DNA from: CAKOSP01 sp964369845
GTDB lineage: Bacteria > Bacillota_I > Bacilli_A > RF39 > UBA660
Assembly: GCA_964369845.1 (NCBI GenBank)
Contig: CAYJFJ010000021.1
Location: 1-22,314 of the forward strand
Length of the DNA stretch: 22,314 bases
Direction of reading: 5' to 3'
Shown here: one piece after another, positions 1-8,558 of the stretch
Position numbering within the stretch: the first letter of the stretch is position 1
How the letters are laid out: every line of letters begins with the position of its first letter
The notes under the pieces: generated by a model
What the model was told of the DNA's origin: nothing
Database searches by the model: none
What the model saw: the letters and a program-made list of their open reading frames with translations, nothing else
Position numbers and translations under genes: made by a program

Positions 1-49
1 GACCCCTTGGTCCCAAACCAAGTGCACTACCAAGCTGTGCTACTTCTCG
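1..49 (-). tRNA. tRNA-Pro (anticodon TGG), 3' half missing
   Basis: On the minus strand the 5' half of a tRNA is readable. It has a 7-nt acceptor strand CGAGAAG, a TA linker, a D stem GCAC/GTGC with an AGCTTGGTA loop, and an anticodon stem CTTGG/CCAAG enclosing the loop TTTGGGA, which gives anticodon TGG. The T arm and 3' acceptor strand lie beyond the left edge. It is 8 nt downstream of the CCA end of tRNA-Arg, so the two are probably one precursor transcript. Confidence 0.88.
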
Positions 50-57
50 AAATAATA

Positions 58-134
58 TGGTGCACCCAAAGGGAGTCGAACCCCTAACCTTTAGATCCGT
101 AGTCTAACGCTCTATCCAATTGAGCTATGGGAGC
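58..134 (-). tRNA. tRNA-Arg (anticodon ACG), CCA encoded
   Basis: A complete cloverleaf reads on the minus strand: acceptor GCTCCCA/TGGGTGC, D stem GCTC/GAGC, anticodon stem TTAGA/TCTAA around CTACGGA (anticodon ACG, expected to be edited to ICG by TadA), T arm AGGGG-TTCGACT-CCCTT, discriminator A and a genomically encoded CCA (58-60). The third acceptor pair is a T-T mismatch (positions 3 and 70), which is unusual. A promoter at 155-183 sits just upstream, and tRNA-Pro follows. Confidence 0.93.
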
Positions 135-154
135 ATTTTCCCAAGTGCACCTAC

Positions 155-183
155 ATTATATTACATTTTTATTTCAAAATCAA
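155..183 (-). promoter_or_regulatory. sigma-A-type promoter for the tRNA pair
   Basis: On the minus strand TTGATT is followed after exactly 17 nt by a consensus TATAAT, about 20 nt before the mature 5' end of tRNA-Arg. The -35 box starts directly after the stop codon of the P-type ATPase gene. No hairpin separates the two, so read-through from the ATPase gene is possible. Confidence 0.7.
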
Positions 184-185
184 TA

Positions 186-2771
186 CTAAAATCCAGTTTT
201 TTTACCTTTTTTCTTTAATAATATTTTTCTGATGAAATCTACTGGTAATACTAAAAGCGCTAATGCTATTACTGTAATTAGTTCATAAATAGACAGTCCA
301 TACGTTCTAAAAACTGTTCCTCCATAGTAAATTATGTAAATTTGCACTATAATTATAAAACTAAATACGATTATAAATATTTTATTTTTTGTTATATTAG
401 CAAATACATTTATCCTCTCGGTTCTTGCGTTAAATGCATTAAATACTCCTAAAAATATAAATAAAGCAAAATACGCTGTATATAAATACATATTGTTTTC
501 TCCTAATCTGAAAAATTCTTTAACAATATCTACTTTTAAAAATAATAAACATAAAATTGATGTAAAAAAACCACTCACTATAACTTCAGATAACATATAT
601 TTATTCATAATAGGTATATCTTTTTCTTTTGGTTTTTCTTCCATGTATTCATCTAATGCTGGTTCAAATGAAAATGCTAATCCTGCAAATGTATCCATTA
701 TCATATTAAGCCACAACATTTGTATTATTGTAATTGGTTCGTGAATACCAAGAAGCGTTCCAACTACAGAAATAATAAGTGCACAAACATTTATTGATAA
801 CTGATAGACTATGAATTTTCTTATACTTTTAAAAACAGTTCTTCCATATAACACTGCCTTACTTATCGATAATATATTATTATCAAGTATTACTATTTCA
901 GCTGCTTCTTTTGCAACTTCCATGCCCGAGCCCATAGCAAAACCTACATTTGCTTTTTTCAAAGCTGGAGCATCATTTACTCCATCTCCAGTCATACCGA
1001 CAATTAAATTTTTCTTTTGACCTATTTTAACTAATCTACTTTTATCTGATGGAAGAGCCCTCGCTATTACTTTAATATTTTGTAAATCCAACATTATTTC
1101 TTCATCGCTTAAATTATTAAATTCATCACTAGTTAATATTTTATCATTAACTGATAATGTAATACCTACTTCTTTTGCTATAACCTCTGCAGTTTCTTTT
1201 GCATCACCAGTTATCATAATTGTATGAATTCCAGCATTTTTAATTTTTTTAATTCCTTCAATTGCTTCTTCTCTTAAATCATCCTTAATCGAAATCATTC
1301 CTAAGTATGAATATTCTTCTCCTATTTTTTTTGCAAGCACTATTACTCTTGAACCTTTAGCTGTTAAACTATTTAAATCTTTATGAATATTTTTTTTATT
1401 TAAAAGTTTCATAACTTTTCCACTCATATTTATATACGTAGTGCATTTAGGTAATATTACTTCTGATGCACCTTTAATATATGTTGTCTTATACTCATCA
1501 TTTATTGTTACTTCACTTATTTTTGTAATACTATTAAAAGACTTTCTTTCTAAAATTTTATAATCACATATTTCTTCTTTTACAAATTCTAAAATTGCTT
1601 TATCAGTTGAATTACCCCCTATTATTTTTCCATCTGATAATACACTTTCATTATTACACAGTAATAAATTTTTTATAGTTTTTTTATAAGTACTATTTAA
1701 AACATTTTTAAAATCTTTATATTTTATTCCTTCAGAATTTATAAATTCTAAAACTTTTAACTTTCCTTTGGTAAGTGTTCCTGTTTTATCAGTTAAAAGT
1801 AAATTCATACTACCGGCAGTTTCTACACCTACCATCTTTCTTACTAAAACTTTATCTTTTAGCATCTTTTTCATATTACTTGCTAAAACTAATGTAATCA
1901 TCATTGGAAGACCTTCTGGCACTGCTACTACTATAATTGTAACTGCTGTTGTAAGTGCAAACATTATATGATCTGCCATTTCACTAAAATTTGTAAGAGT
2001 ATTCATAATTAACTCTATATCATAATTATTATTTACCACTATGTTTTGAAATAAATAAGTAACAGCTACTAGTAATGCTCCAACATATCCCATTTTACTT
2101 ATCGAACTTGCTAAAAGTTTTAACCTTTGTTTAAGCGGACTATCTGGAGTTTTTTCTTGTAATTCTTTTGAAATACTTCCATAAAGTGTATTATCTCCAA
2201 CTTTTGTAATTAAAACTTTTGCATCACCACTATAAACTACACTACCTCTTAATACAATATTTTCTTTTAGTGGATTTTTTTTATTTAATGTTCTTTTTTT
2301 ATAAACTTCTTTAGATTCTCCATTAAGTGGTGATTCATCAACTGATAATGAACCTTCTATTAGTATTCCATCAGCTGGAACTTTATCTCCAGATGATAAA
2401 ACTACTATATCATTTACTACTATATCATCTATGAATATTTCACTTAGTTTATTACTTCTAATTACTTTGCTTTTTATCTTAGAATTATTTTCTTGAAGTT
2501 TTGAAAAGGCATTTTCTGAGCCATATTCAGATAAAGATGATATTAATGTAGCAAGTAATACTGCTACTAATATACCTATCGTTTCAAACCAGTCAAATGA
2601 GCTAAACATTAGAACTGTTTTTATAACAAGTGCTAGTAACAATATTTTTATAATCGGATCTGCAAGTGCATCTAATAATAGACTTATAAATGTATTTTTC
2701 TTTATTTTTTGAAGTGAATTACTACCATATTTTTCCCTATTTTTTATTACTTCTTCCTCTTTTAATCCCAC
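186..2771 (-). CDS. P-type Ca2+-transporting-type ATPase (P2 family)
   Basis: An 861-aa membrane pump that would use ATP to export a cation, most likely Ca2+, across the cytoplasmic membrane. Visible motifs in order: N-terminal cation-ATPase region (1-75), actuator loop with DKVPADG (129-135) and LNGES (149-153), TM4 PEGL (285-288), phosphorylation motif DKTGTLT (Asp328), nucleotide-binding KGAS (433-436), hinge TGDGVNDAPALK (595-606), and TM6 with Asn689 and Asp693 in NMIMDTFAG, as in Ca2+ pumps. About ten membrane helices are apparent and the length is normal for the family. The usual TGES loop reads NGES here, a small deviation; the catalytic Glu is kept. The start is GTG with AGGAGG (2777-2782) a few bases upstream. 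The gene appears monocistronic. Family assignment is firm; Ca2+ rather than another cation is inferred from the TM4 and TM6 residues. Confidence 0.93.
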   Translation of the reverse strand: MGLKEEEVIKNREKYGSNSLQKIKKNTFISLLLDALADPIIKILLLALVIKTVLMFSSFDWFETIGILVAVLLATLISSLSEYGSENAFSKLQENNSKIKSKVIRSNKLSEIFIDDIVVNDIVVLSSGDKVPADGILIEGSLSVDESPLNGESKEVYKKRTLNKKNPLKENIVLRGSVVYSGDAKVLITKVGDNTLYGSISKELQEKTPDSPLKQRLKLLASSISKMGYVGALLVAVTYLFQNIVVNNNYDIELIMNTLTNFSEMADHIMFALTTAVTIIVVAVPEGLPMMITLVLASNMKKMLKDKVLVRKMVGVETAGSMNLLLTDKTGTLTKGKLKVLEFINSEGIKYKDFKNVLNSTYKKTIKNLLLCNNESVLSDGKIIGGNSTDKAILEFVKEEICDYKILERKSFNSITKISEVTINDEYKTTYIKGASEVILPKCTTYINMSGKVMKLLNKKNIHKDLNSLTAKGSRVIVLAKKIGEEYSYLGMISIKDDLREEAIEGIKKIKNAGIHTIMITGDAKETAEVIAKEVGITLSVNDKILTSDEFNNLSDEEIMLDLQNIKVIARALPSDKSRLVKIGQKKNLIVGMTGDGVNDAPALKKANVGFAMGSGMEVAKEAAEIVILDNNILSISKAVLYGRTVFKSIRKFIVYQLSINVCALIISVVGTLLGIHEPITIIQMLWLNMIMDTFAGLAFSFEPALDEYMEEKPKEKDIPIMNKYMLSEVIVSGFFTSILCLLFLKVDIVKEFFRLGENNMYLYTAYFALFIFLGVFNAFNARTERINVFANITKNKIFIIVFSFIIIVQIYIIYYGGTVFRTYGLSIYELITVIALALLVLPVDFIRKILLKKKGKKTGF

Positions 2772-2805
2772 AAATACCTCCTAAAAAATTATATTGTTTT
2801 TTACA

Positions 2806-2834
2806 ATAAAAAATAACTATTATTTAATAGTTAT
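2806..2834 (-). terminator. intrinsic terminator after the PHP gene
   Basis: Perfect 10-bp arms (2813-2822 and 2825-2834), followed on the minus strand by a run of T. It lies 25 nt after the PHP stop codon. The arm sequence is nearly the same as in the terminator at 4731-4757, so the two are related or convergent elements. Confidence 0.7.
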
Positions 2835-2858
2835 CTCATATACAAAATTACTTATTAT

Positions 2859-3746
2859 TTACTTTGTTAAATTATTTATTATCTTTTCTTTATCAACATT
2901 TGATATATCGTAATTTATTAAACCTATTAGTGGTTGTTTTGCTTCATAATCGTGAAAATCAGAACCTATAGTAACAAATAAATTTAGATTTTCTGCTAGT
3001 TGATTCCATTTATCAATTTGATTAATTACTCTGCCTTCTACATTAATGTAAATATAATTTGCTTCTATTCCATCTGCATTTATATCTACTATCATGTTTT
3101 TAAGTTCTTCAAAACTAATTTCATCTTTTTCGTTATATACAACCGGATGTGCTATTACAACTTTTCCACCAGCTTTTTTTATTAAATTTGAAGCTTCTTT
3201 AGGTGTTAAACTTTTCTTTTCGACAAAAGCAGGACACCCAGGGTTCATCATTGTCTCAATAAACTCTCCCATACTTGGAATATAACTGTATTTTTCCATC
3301 AATACTTTTTCATTCAATTTATTAGTTACAATATCTACAGCAATGTCTTTTTTTGTTACTACTTCTAATTTATTAAGTGCCTCTACATTTACTATAATAT
3401 TGAAATTCTTTAATGCATTTGAGACATCTTCTAAATATATCATGCGGCTATGCCTTAAATCTGATAAAGTCTTATTTAAATCATCACACTTCAAATTCAC
3501 ATTATAACCTAATATATGTATACTTTTTTTATTATATTTACTTGAAATTTCTACACCAGGAATAAGAGTAATATTTCTTTTTTTAGCATATTCAAATAAA
3601 CTTTTTGTGTAAACACTAACATCATCATGGTCAGTAATACTAATAATAGAAACATTATTTTTAATTGCTTCATCTATAATTTCAAAACCTGTTAATACTC
3701 CATCAGAAGTATTACTATGTATATGTAAATCTATTAATTTTTCCAT
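2859..3746 (-). CDS. PHP-domain phosphoesterase (YciV / RNase AM-like)
   Basis: A 295-aa soluble metal-dependent phosphoesterase of the PHP superfamily. The metal-ligand motifs are all present: DLHIHS (6-11), TDHDD (38-42), GVEIS (64-68), HILGY (77-81), AHP (199-201) and GSDFH (261-265). The length and layout match the stand-alone PHP proteins that include the 3',5'-nucleoside bisphosphate phosphatase and RNase AM; which substrate applies here cannot be read from the sequence. The ATG overlaps the end of the upstream gene by 13 nt, and its AAAGGA ribosome site lies within that gene, so the two are translated from one mRNA and probably coupled. A hairpin terminator follows. Family is certain; the exact reaction is not. 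Confidence 0.88.
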   Translation of the reverse strand: MEKLIDLHIHSNTSDGVLTGFEIIDEAIKNNVSIISITDHDDVSVYTKSLFEYAKKRNITLIPGVEISSKYNKKSIHILGYNVNLKCDDLNKTLSDLRHSRMIYLEDVSNALKNFNIIVNVEALNKLEVVTKKDIAVDIVTNKLNEKVLMEKYSYIPSMGEFIETMMNPGCPAFVEKKSLTPKEASNLIKKAGGKVVIAHPVVYNEKDEISFEELKNMIVDINADGIEANYIYINVEGRVINQIDKWNQLAENLNLFVTIGSDFHDYEAKQPLIGLINYDISNVDKEKIINNLTK

Positions 3747-4696
3747 CTTGTTAATTTCCTTTCGAAAGAACTTTGAAGTCCTTTGTTTTCATATCTGCGC
3801 TTATGAGCATCCCCGCATGAACGAAGTAAAAGTTCGTATAACTGATAATAATCAAAGTTTTCTGCAGTAATCTTACGTGATGTTTCCAAGACATAATTTA
3901 TTAAATCACTGCTTTCTAATAATGTTAAACTCGAAAGATAATCAAAAATAAAATTATAAGCCACATCATCTTTTTGCCATGTTTTTCTATATGATAGTGG
4001 ATGTATTGGAAGATATGGAGAAGTTTTGTTTTTATATGAATTGATTAATTCCTCATTAACTTTTGCCAGTAAATTACCTACTACTTCTTCACTAATTATA
4101 TGTACATCCAAAGGCAAGTATATTTCGGGCATAATATTTTTTTCTAAATCACTTGATATAATTTGAACATCCCGAATTGTTGATAAAGGATTTATGTCAG
4201 AAGTTCTCATATTTGCATCTTCAAACATTTCAGATAACTGCCTAGCTACACTATTTATATCATATTCACTACATAAAATCCACATATCCAAATCAGGTAG
4301 TCTATTTATAATTTTTCTTGGTTTAAGTTCACTAATTATTTTTGGACACGGCTTGCATATTTGTTTTAAATCCGGCATATTTTCATAATTTGCCTCTAAA
4401 CACTTTGTACAACACCATAATTGATTCCCAATATTTTCAGCATGACTTTTTAATTCTTCATTATATCTCAATTGTTCTTCAATTACTGGTAGTTCACCTT
4501 TAAAATCACTATCTAGTACGTCAAATGGATAACCAGTAGCAAAAGCCCCTTTATACCCTTTTGAATTTTTAAAAACCTCGTGTATTTTATTTACGTTTCT
4601 TTTCAAATATTCTATTTTTAACCTTGTATTTGTTTTTTCATATAAACTTGAAGCATTCGAAGATGTATTCACTATATTGTTAATTGTTAGTTCCAT
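3734..4696 (-). CDS. unrecognised protein with paired CxxC motifs and a DxD segment
   Basis: A 320-aa soluble protein that I cannot assign to a family. No signal peptide or membrane segment is seen. Residues 95-117 contain CCTKC and CKPC, which makes a plausible zinc knuckle (C96, C99, C114, C117). Immediately after, residues 133-141 read LPDLDMWIL, and about 55 residues later comes LPLDVHII. A hydrophobic-DxD strand followed by a second single-Asp strand is the spacing seen in the DNA polymerase beta-type nucleotidyltransferase fold, but the diagnostic GS motif is absent, so this is only a suggestion. The gene shares a 13-nt overlap with the PHP phosphoesterase downstream, so the two products may act in one process. 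Start ATG is preceded by GAGG at a good distance, with an extended -10 promoter at 4717. Confidence 0.8.
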   Translation of the reverse strand: MELTINNIVNTSSNASSLYEKTNTRLKIEYLKRNVNKIHEVFKNSKGYKGAFATGYPFDVLDSDFKGELPVIEEQLRYNEELKSHAENIGNQLWCCTKCLEANYENMPDLKQICKPCPKIISELKPRKIINRLPDLDMWILCSEYDINSVARQLSEMFEDANMRTSDINPLSTIRDVQIISSDLEKNIMPEIYLPLDVHIISEEVVGNLLAKVNEELINSYKNKTSPYLPIHPLSYRKTWQKDDVAYNFIFDYLSSLTLLESSDLINYVLETSRKITAENFDYYQLYELLLRSCGDAHKRRYENKGLQSSFERKLTRWKN

Positions 4697-4716
4697 GTTA
4701 ACCTCTATACCAGTTT

Positions 4717-4725
4717 ATTATACCA
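4717..4725 (-). promoter_or_regulatory. extended -10 promoter for the 3734-4696 / PHP operon
   Basis: On the minus strand TGG precedes TATAAT directly (extended -10 form), about 20 nt before the start codon of the 320-aa gene. No good -35 box is visible; that position overlaps the terminator of the upstream Clp gene. Confidence 0.45.
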
Positions 4726-4730
4726 TAATA

Positions 4731-4757
4731 TAAAAAATAACTATTACTAAATAGTTA
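4731..4757 (-). terminator. intrinsic terminator overlapping the clp stop codon
   Basis: 8-bp arms (4738-4745 and 4750-4757) with a 4-nt loop, followed on the minus strand by six T. The upstream arm is formed by the last sense codons of the Clp gene (Val-Thr-Ile), and the TAG stop (4747-4749) lies in the loop. Confidence 0.65.
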
Positions 4758-6870
4758 CTTTATCTATATTTTTTTTAAGTTCTTTTTTCATGTTCTTAAG
4801 TCCATACAATTTATAATTATATTCTTTATATTTATTTTCGTTTAACTTATGTTTTCTTAGATAATTTTTAAATGATTCATCACTTATGTCTTCAAAGGTA
4901 ATTATGTCATCAAAGTTTTCTAATATTTCTTTTGATAAAATTTCTTCTAAATTATTACTTTCGTTTTTTTCAAAACCTACATTTGTTTTACTTTTTGTTG
5001 TTACTGTTGCTAAAATAACTATGTTATTGCAATTTATTTTTTCTCCTTTAGAATCTAAAATATAACCATTTTCATTTAGTTCAAAAATCAGATTTCTAAC
5101 ATTAGGACTTAATTTATCAAAATTATCTATTACTATTACTGCATATGGATTATATTTTAATTGATTTAAAACATAATTATCACTATAACCAACATATCCT
5201 CCTGGGGTTCCTATTAATTTATTTATTGATATGTCCGAATTATATTCTGCTCCACTTAGTTTTATAAATTTCATGCTTTTGTCAAAATTTTCAGAAATAA
5301 TTTTAGTAACTTCAGTTTTACCAACACCCGAGCTACCTGCTAACAATACTAAAAGAGGCTTACATATATCTGTTAATTTATATTCAAATACTCTTTTGAT
5401 CTTTTCAAGTACTTTATCTTGCCCTAAAATATTTTTTTTCAAAGAGTCATAAAGTTTATTTATTATTTCTTTTTTATTATGAAGCATAGGTACTGATGAT
5501 TTACTTTCTAACACTTTAAGTATATCATTTTCTTTTATATTTTTATTTTCTACTTTATTAAGTGACTTTAATTTTTCTTCATATTTTAACTCTTCATCAT
5601 GTATTTCAATAGCTTTTTTATAATTATTTTTTTCTACTGCTTCTTCTTTAAGTTTTTTTAACTTCGACAATTTATTTATATATTTATTTACTTTATCTGT
5701 ATTATCACTTTTTACATGTATCATTGTACATACAGAATCTAAAAAATCTAAACTTTTATCTGGATTTTTTTTATTAAAAATATATTTATCACAATAACCT
5801 ACTATTGAAGAAATATTCTTTTTACTTATACTTACATGATGATGTTTCTCATATTCACTTTTTACTTTAAACAATATATTAATAGTTTCTTCTAAAGTAG
5901 GCTCTTTAATATTAATTATTTCAAATCTTCTAGCTAAAGCTTTATCCTTTGAAATATATTTATCATATTCTTCATTTGTTGTTGCTCCAATACATTTTAT
6001 ATTGCCTCTTGCTAAATATGGTTTAAAAATATCTCCTGCTCCTATCGCACCTTCTGCACCACCAGCTGATACCATCGTGTGAACTTCATCAATAAACAAA
6101 ATATATTTTTTATCTTTTTCAAGTTTTTCAATTATTTTAGTAAGCTTTTCTTCAAACTCTCCTCTATATTTTGTACCTGCAATTAAACTAGACATTTCTA
6201 AACTTATAACCTCACAATTTTCAAGTTCTTTAGGCACTCTTCCTGAATTTATTTTTCTTGCAAGTTCTTCTACTATTGCAGTTTTACCTACTCCAGCTTC
6301 TCCTAGTAAAAGTGGATTGTTTTTTTTCTTTCTTAAAAGAGTTTCTATGATGAAATTAATTTCCTTATCACGACCTACTGTTAACTCAAACATATCTACT
6401 GTTTCGTTTAGGTTTTTACCAAATTCACTTTCTTTATTTTTATTTTGTTTGCTTTTCACCTTAAATACATCATATAACTCATCTAAATCTATATCTTCTG
6501 CAACTAAAATTCTTATTGCTACTCCTTCTCCTTCTTCTAAAAGTGCCCTCATTAAATGATTAGTAGTAACTTCACCATTATTATCTTCAACAGCGTCTTC
6601 TACTGAATTATTTATAACTCTTTTTAATAGAGGTGTATACAAATTAAAGTCTACATTTTTTTTTGGTTTACCCACGATTTTTAATAGTTTTTCTTTAAAT
6701 AAATCATAGTTAATGTTAAAGTTCTCAAATTTTTTCGATATTTCAACATCATTTTTTAATACTGATAATATTAAATGTTCACTTCCAACAAATGGATGAT
6801 TAAGCAAACTTCTTTCTTCTTCCATTTTCTTTAAAATATTTGTTACATGTAATCCAAAATTATTAAACAT
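4747..6870 (-). CDS. clpC: ClpC-type AAA+ unfoldase with a degenerate second ATPase domain
   Basis: A 707-aa Hsp100 protein, expected to unfold substrates for the ClpP protease in the cytoplasm. Order of domains: double Clp-N repeat (1-140); AAA+ D1 with Walker A GEAGVGKT (190-197), pore loop KYRG (234-237), Walker B ILFIDE (257-262) and arginine finger ALARRFE (311-317); short charged middle domain (about 400-440); AAA+ D2 with Walker A GSSGVGKT (512-519) and pore loop GYVGY (558-562). In D2 the Walker B motif reads VIVIDN (578-583), so the catalytic Glu is Asn. The sensor-1 Asn region is ATVTT, the usual NRID arginine-finger segment is ENFDD (651-655), and the sensor-2 GARPLRR is GLKNMKK (690-696). 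A VGF tripeptide (631-633) at the ClpP-docking loop position is kept. It is shorter than the ~810-aa norm. Start ATG follows AGGGAGA. ClpC rather than ClpB is inferred from the short middle domain. Confidence 0.88.
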   Translation of the reverse strand: MFNNFGLHVTNILKKMEEERSLLNHPFVGSEHLILSVLKNDVEISKKFENFNINYDLFKEKLLKIVGKPKKNVDFNLYTPLLKRVINNSVEDAVEDNNGEVTTNHLMRALLEEGEGVAIRILVAEDIDLDELYDVFKVKSKQNKNKESEFGKNLNETVDMFELTVGRDKEINFIIETLLRKKKNNPLLLGEAGVGKTAIVEELARKINSGRVPKELENCEVISLEMSSLIAGTKYRGEFEEKLTKIIEKLEKDKKYILFIDEVHTMVSAGGAEGAIGAGDIFKPYLARGNIKCIGATTNEEYDKYISKDKALARRFEIINIKEPTLEETINILFKVKSEYEKHHHVSISKKNISSIVGYCDKYIFNKKNPDKSLDFLDSVCTMIHVKSDNTDKVNKYINKLSKLKKLKEEAVEKNNYKKAIEIHDEELKYEEKLKSLNKVENKNIKENDILKVLESKSSVPMLHNKKEIINKLYDSLKKNILGQDKVLEKIKRVFEYKLTDICKPLLVLLAGSSGVGKTEVTKIISENFDKSMKFIKLSGAEYNSDISINKLIGTPGGYVGYSDNYVLNQLKYNPYAVIVIDNFDKLSPNVRNLIFELNENGYILDSKGEKINCNNIVILATVTTKSKTNVGFEKNESNNLEEILSKEILENFDDIITFEDISDESFKNYLRKHKLNENKYKEYNYKLYGLKNMKKELKKNIDKVTI

Positions 6871-6903
6871 ATTATCTCCCTATTTAATTCTATGTTAATT
6901 ATG

Positions 6904-6931
6904 TTTATAAATTATAATTTTTATTCATCAA
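6904..6931 (-). promoter_or_regulatory. possible promoter for the clpC-like gene
   Basis: On the minus strand TTGATG and TATAAA are separated by 16 nt, about 33 nt before the start codon. The -35 box overlaps the T-run of the preceding terminator. No CtsR-type direct heptad repeat was recognised. Confidence 0.35.
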
Positions 6932-6955
6932 AAAAACACTTTTAAAAAGTGTTTT
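6931..6955 (-). terminator. intrinsic terminator after the downstream surface protein gene
   Basis: Arms pairing AACACTTTT with AAAAGTGTT, ending in a run of T on the minus strand, 11 nt after the stop codon of the 6966-8504 gene. Confidence 0.75.
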
Positions 6956-6965
6956 AGTTAATTAA

Positions 6966-8504
6966 TTACATCTCAAGTAAATATGGATCTGATTCTGTTC
7001 CTGTTCCACTAGTTATTTTTACTTCTTCTTTTAAATATAAAGTTGGTTTAACATTCATCCCTTTAAATGATCCTGTTAAATAAATATCTCCTTCTTTTTC
7101 TATTCCCATTAAATTATAAATATATTTTCCAGTTATAGGCGTTATGGTCCACTGGTCATTCCCTTCATATAACCAATTATTGGTATATGTAGAATAATTA
7201 TCATAATAAAACAATAATCTATTCCAGTTGCTAGGTATAGTTGCATATCCGTAATCACTAGAATATAACAACCCCACATTTCCTGTCCATGTTAAATGTG
7301 CACCCGGAGCACCTGAACCAACACTTCCTCTTTCATATTGATAAGCAGATATAGGAGAATAACTTGCACTAGTCGTACCACCTAAGTACCAAATCACTTC
7401 TTTTATCATACCTTTAGATAATTCTTTAATCCCTTTATTGCTAAAATCACAAGAACTCAGTTGTAAATCAACATAATCGACACCATTACACCCCGCCAAA
7501 TTATTATATGCTGTAGCATTGTTGTAATAATAGGAATTTAGTAACTCATTTAATTCTGCTACACCTGTATTTTCAGACCAAGCGCTGCTTCCATAACTCC
7601 ATTTTCCGCCTTTGTTATTAAACATATAGTTGCCAATTGAATCATCTTTAATTATTTTAACTAAATTAGTATCTGTTATACCATGTGAAGCCTCATCAAA
7701 TACCCCGATTATTCTCCAAAGTTCTTCATTAAACCATACATAGTTATTCGGATTACCTCCTGAATATCTATATTCAGCATTATTCGTATAATATAAATTA
7801 TTAGTTCCATCAACTCCGCCGTGTAAATGTGTTATGAATTCTGAACCAGTTCTTATTTTTTCTTCTTGCAGTATAAAATTAGATTCTAAAGTCTTTCCTT
7901 CATTTAAAACTTGGTCTGTTGCTAAATTAATAAATGTTACTTTTATAGTCCAGTTTTCTGTTGTTCCAGCACTAGAGTTTGTTGTTGATATTGCTTCATC
8001 TTCTTTGATTTTTATTAAGCCTTCAAAAGTTGTTATGTCAAAACCTGTTATAATTTCTCCAGTTGATGCATCTGTTACTGTTTTATAACTTAGACCATCA
8101 ATTGTAGTAACCTCATTTCCTTCAGGGTTTGTTACTGTTAAAATAAGTTCTGGAGTACTTTCATTTACTGTATAAATAAAATTATTTGCAGTTATATCTA
8201 GATATACTTGATAGACTCCAGATGCACTTCCAACTGATGAATTTGCTATAATTGTGGCACTTGATGTTGTAGAATCACTAATCGATCCATTACCTTCTGC
8301 AAAGTTTTCTTGATTTGCACTTATACTAAGCTCATCTCCTGGCGTAAAAATTAACTTTTCTGATACTTCAGTTCCTACATTAACACTCGTATTTGCAGGT
8401 GACGAACTTTGCGCTACAAAGTATGCAAATGATACTGCTATTACTGTTATACTTACTGCTACTAATATAAGTAAGTACATATTTTTTTTATTTGTTTTTG
8501 TCAT
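6966..8504 (-). CDS. membrane-anchored surface protein, copy 1, with WRIIGVF module
   Basis: A 512-aa exported protein of unknown function. Residues 9-31 form a single hydrophobic helix after a Lys-rich N-terminus (signal anchor or signal peptide). Residues 35-217 are Ser/Thr-rich with strand-forming sequence. From about residue 225 comes a Trp/Tyr/Gly-rich module with NNYVWFNEELWRIIGVF, a Cys pair near LAGC...SSCDFS, WYLGG and a LYSSDYGYA segment, ending in GTGTESDPYLLEM. I have the impression that such modules recur in surface proteins of uncultured low-GC gut bacteria; no function is established. It is the downstream member of a tandem pair. The first ~217 codons plus the promoter match the second copy exactly at DNA level, while the C-terminal module differs. 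No LPXTG-type tail is present. It has its own promoter and terminator. Confidence 0.85.
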   Translation of the reverse strand: MTKTNKKNMYLLILVAVSITVIAVSFAYFVAQSSSPANTSVNVGTEVSEKLIFTPGDELSISANQENFAEGNGSISDSTTSSATIIANSSVGSASGVYQVYLDITANNFIYTVNESTPELILTVTNPEGNEVTTIDGLSYKTVTDASTGEIITGFDITTFEGLIKIKEDEAISTTNSSAGTTENWTIKVTFINLATDQVLNEGKTLESNFILQEEKIRTGSEFITHLHGGVDGTNNLYYTNNAEYRYSGGNPNNYVWFNEELWRIIGVFDEASHGITDTNLVKIIKDDSIGNYMFNNKGGKWSYGSSAWSENTGVAELNELLNSYYYNNATAYNNLAGCNGVDYVDLQLSSCDFSNKGIKELSKGMIKEVIWYLGGTTSASYSPISAYQYERGSVGSGAPGAHLTWTGNVGLLYSSDYGYATIPSNWNRLLFYYDNYSTYTNNWLYEGNDQWTITPITGKYIYNLMGIEKEGDIYLTGSFKGMNVKPTLYLKEEVKITSGTGTESDPYLLEM

Positions 8505-8525
8505 AGATATCCTACTTTCTATATA

Positions 8526-8554
8526 AGTATATCAAAATCACAAATTTAATTCAA
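8526..8554 (-). promoter_or_regulatory. promoter of surface-protein copy 1
   Basis: On the minus strand TTGAAT, a 17-nt spacer and TATACT lie 22 nt before the start codon, with a GTAGGA ribosome site between. It is identical to the promoter of copy 2 at 10176-10204, so both copies should respond to the same controls unless regulated further downstream. Confidence 0.65.
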
Positions 8555-8558
8555 TGCA

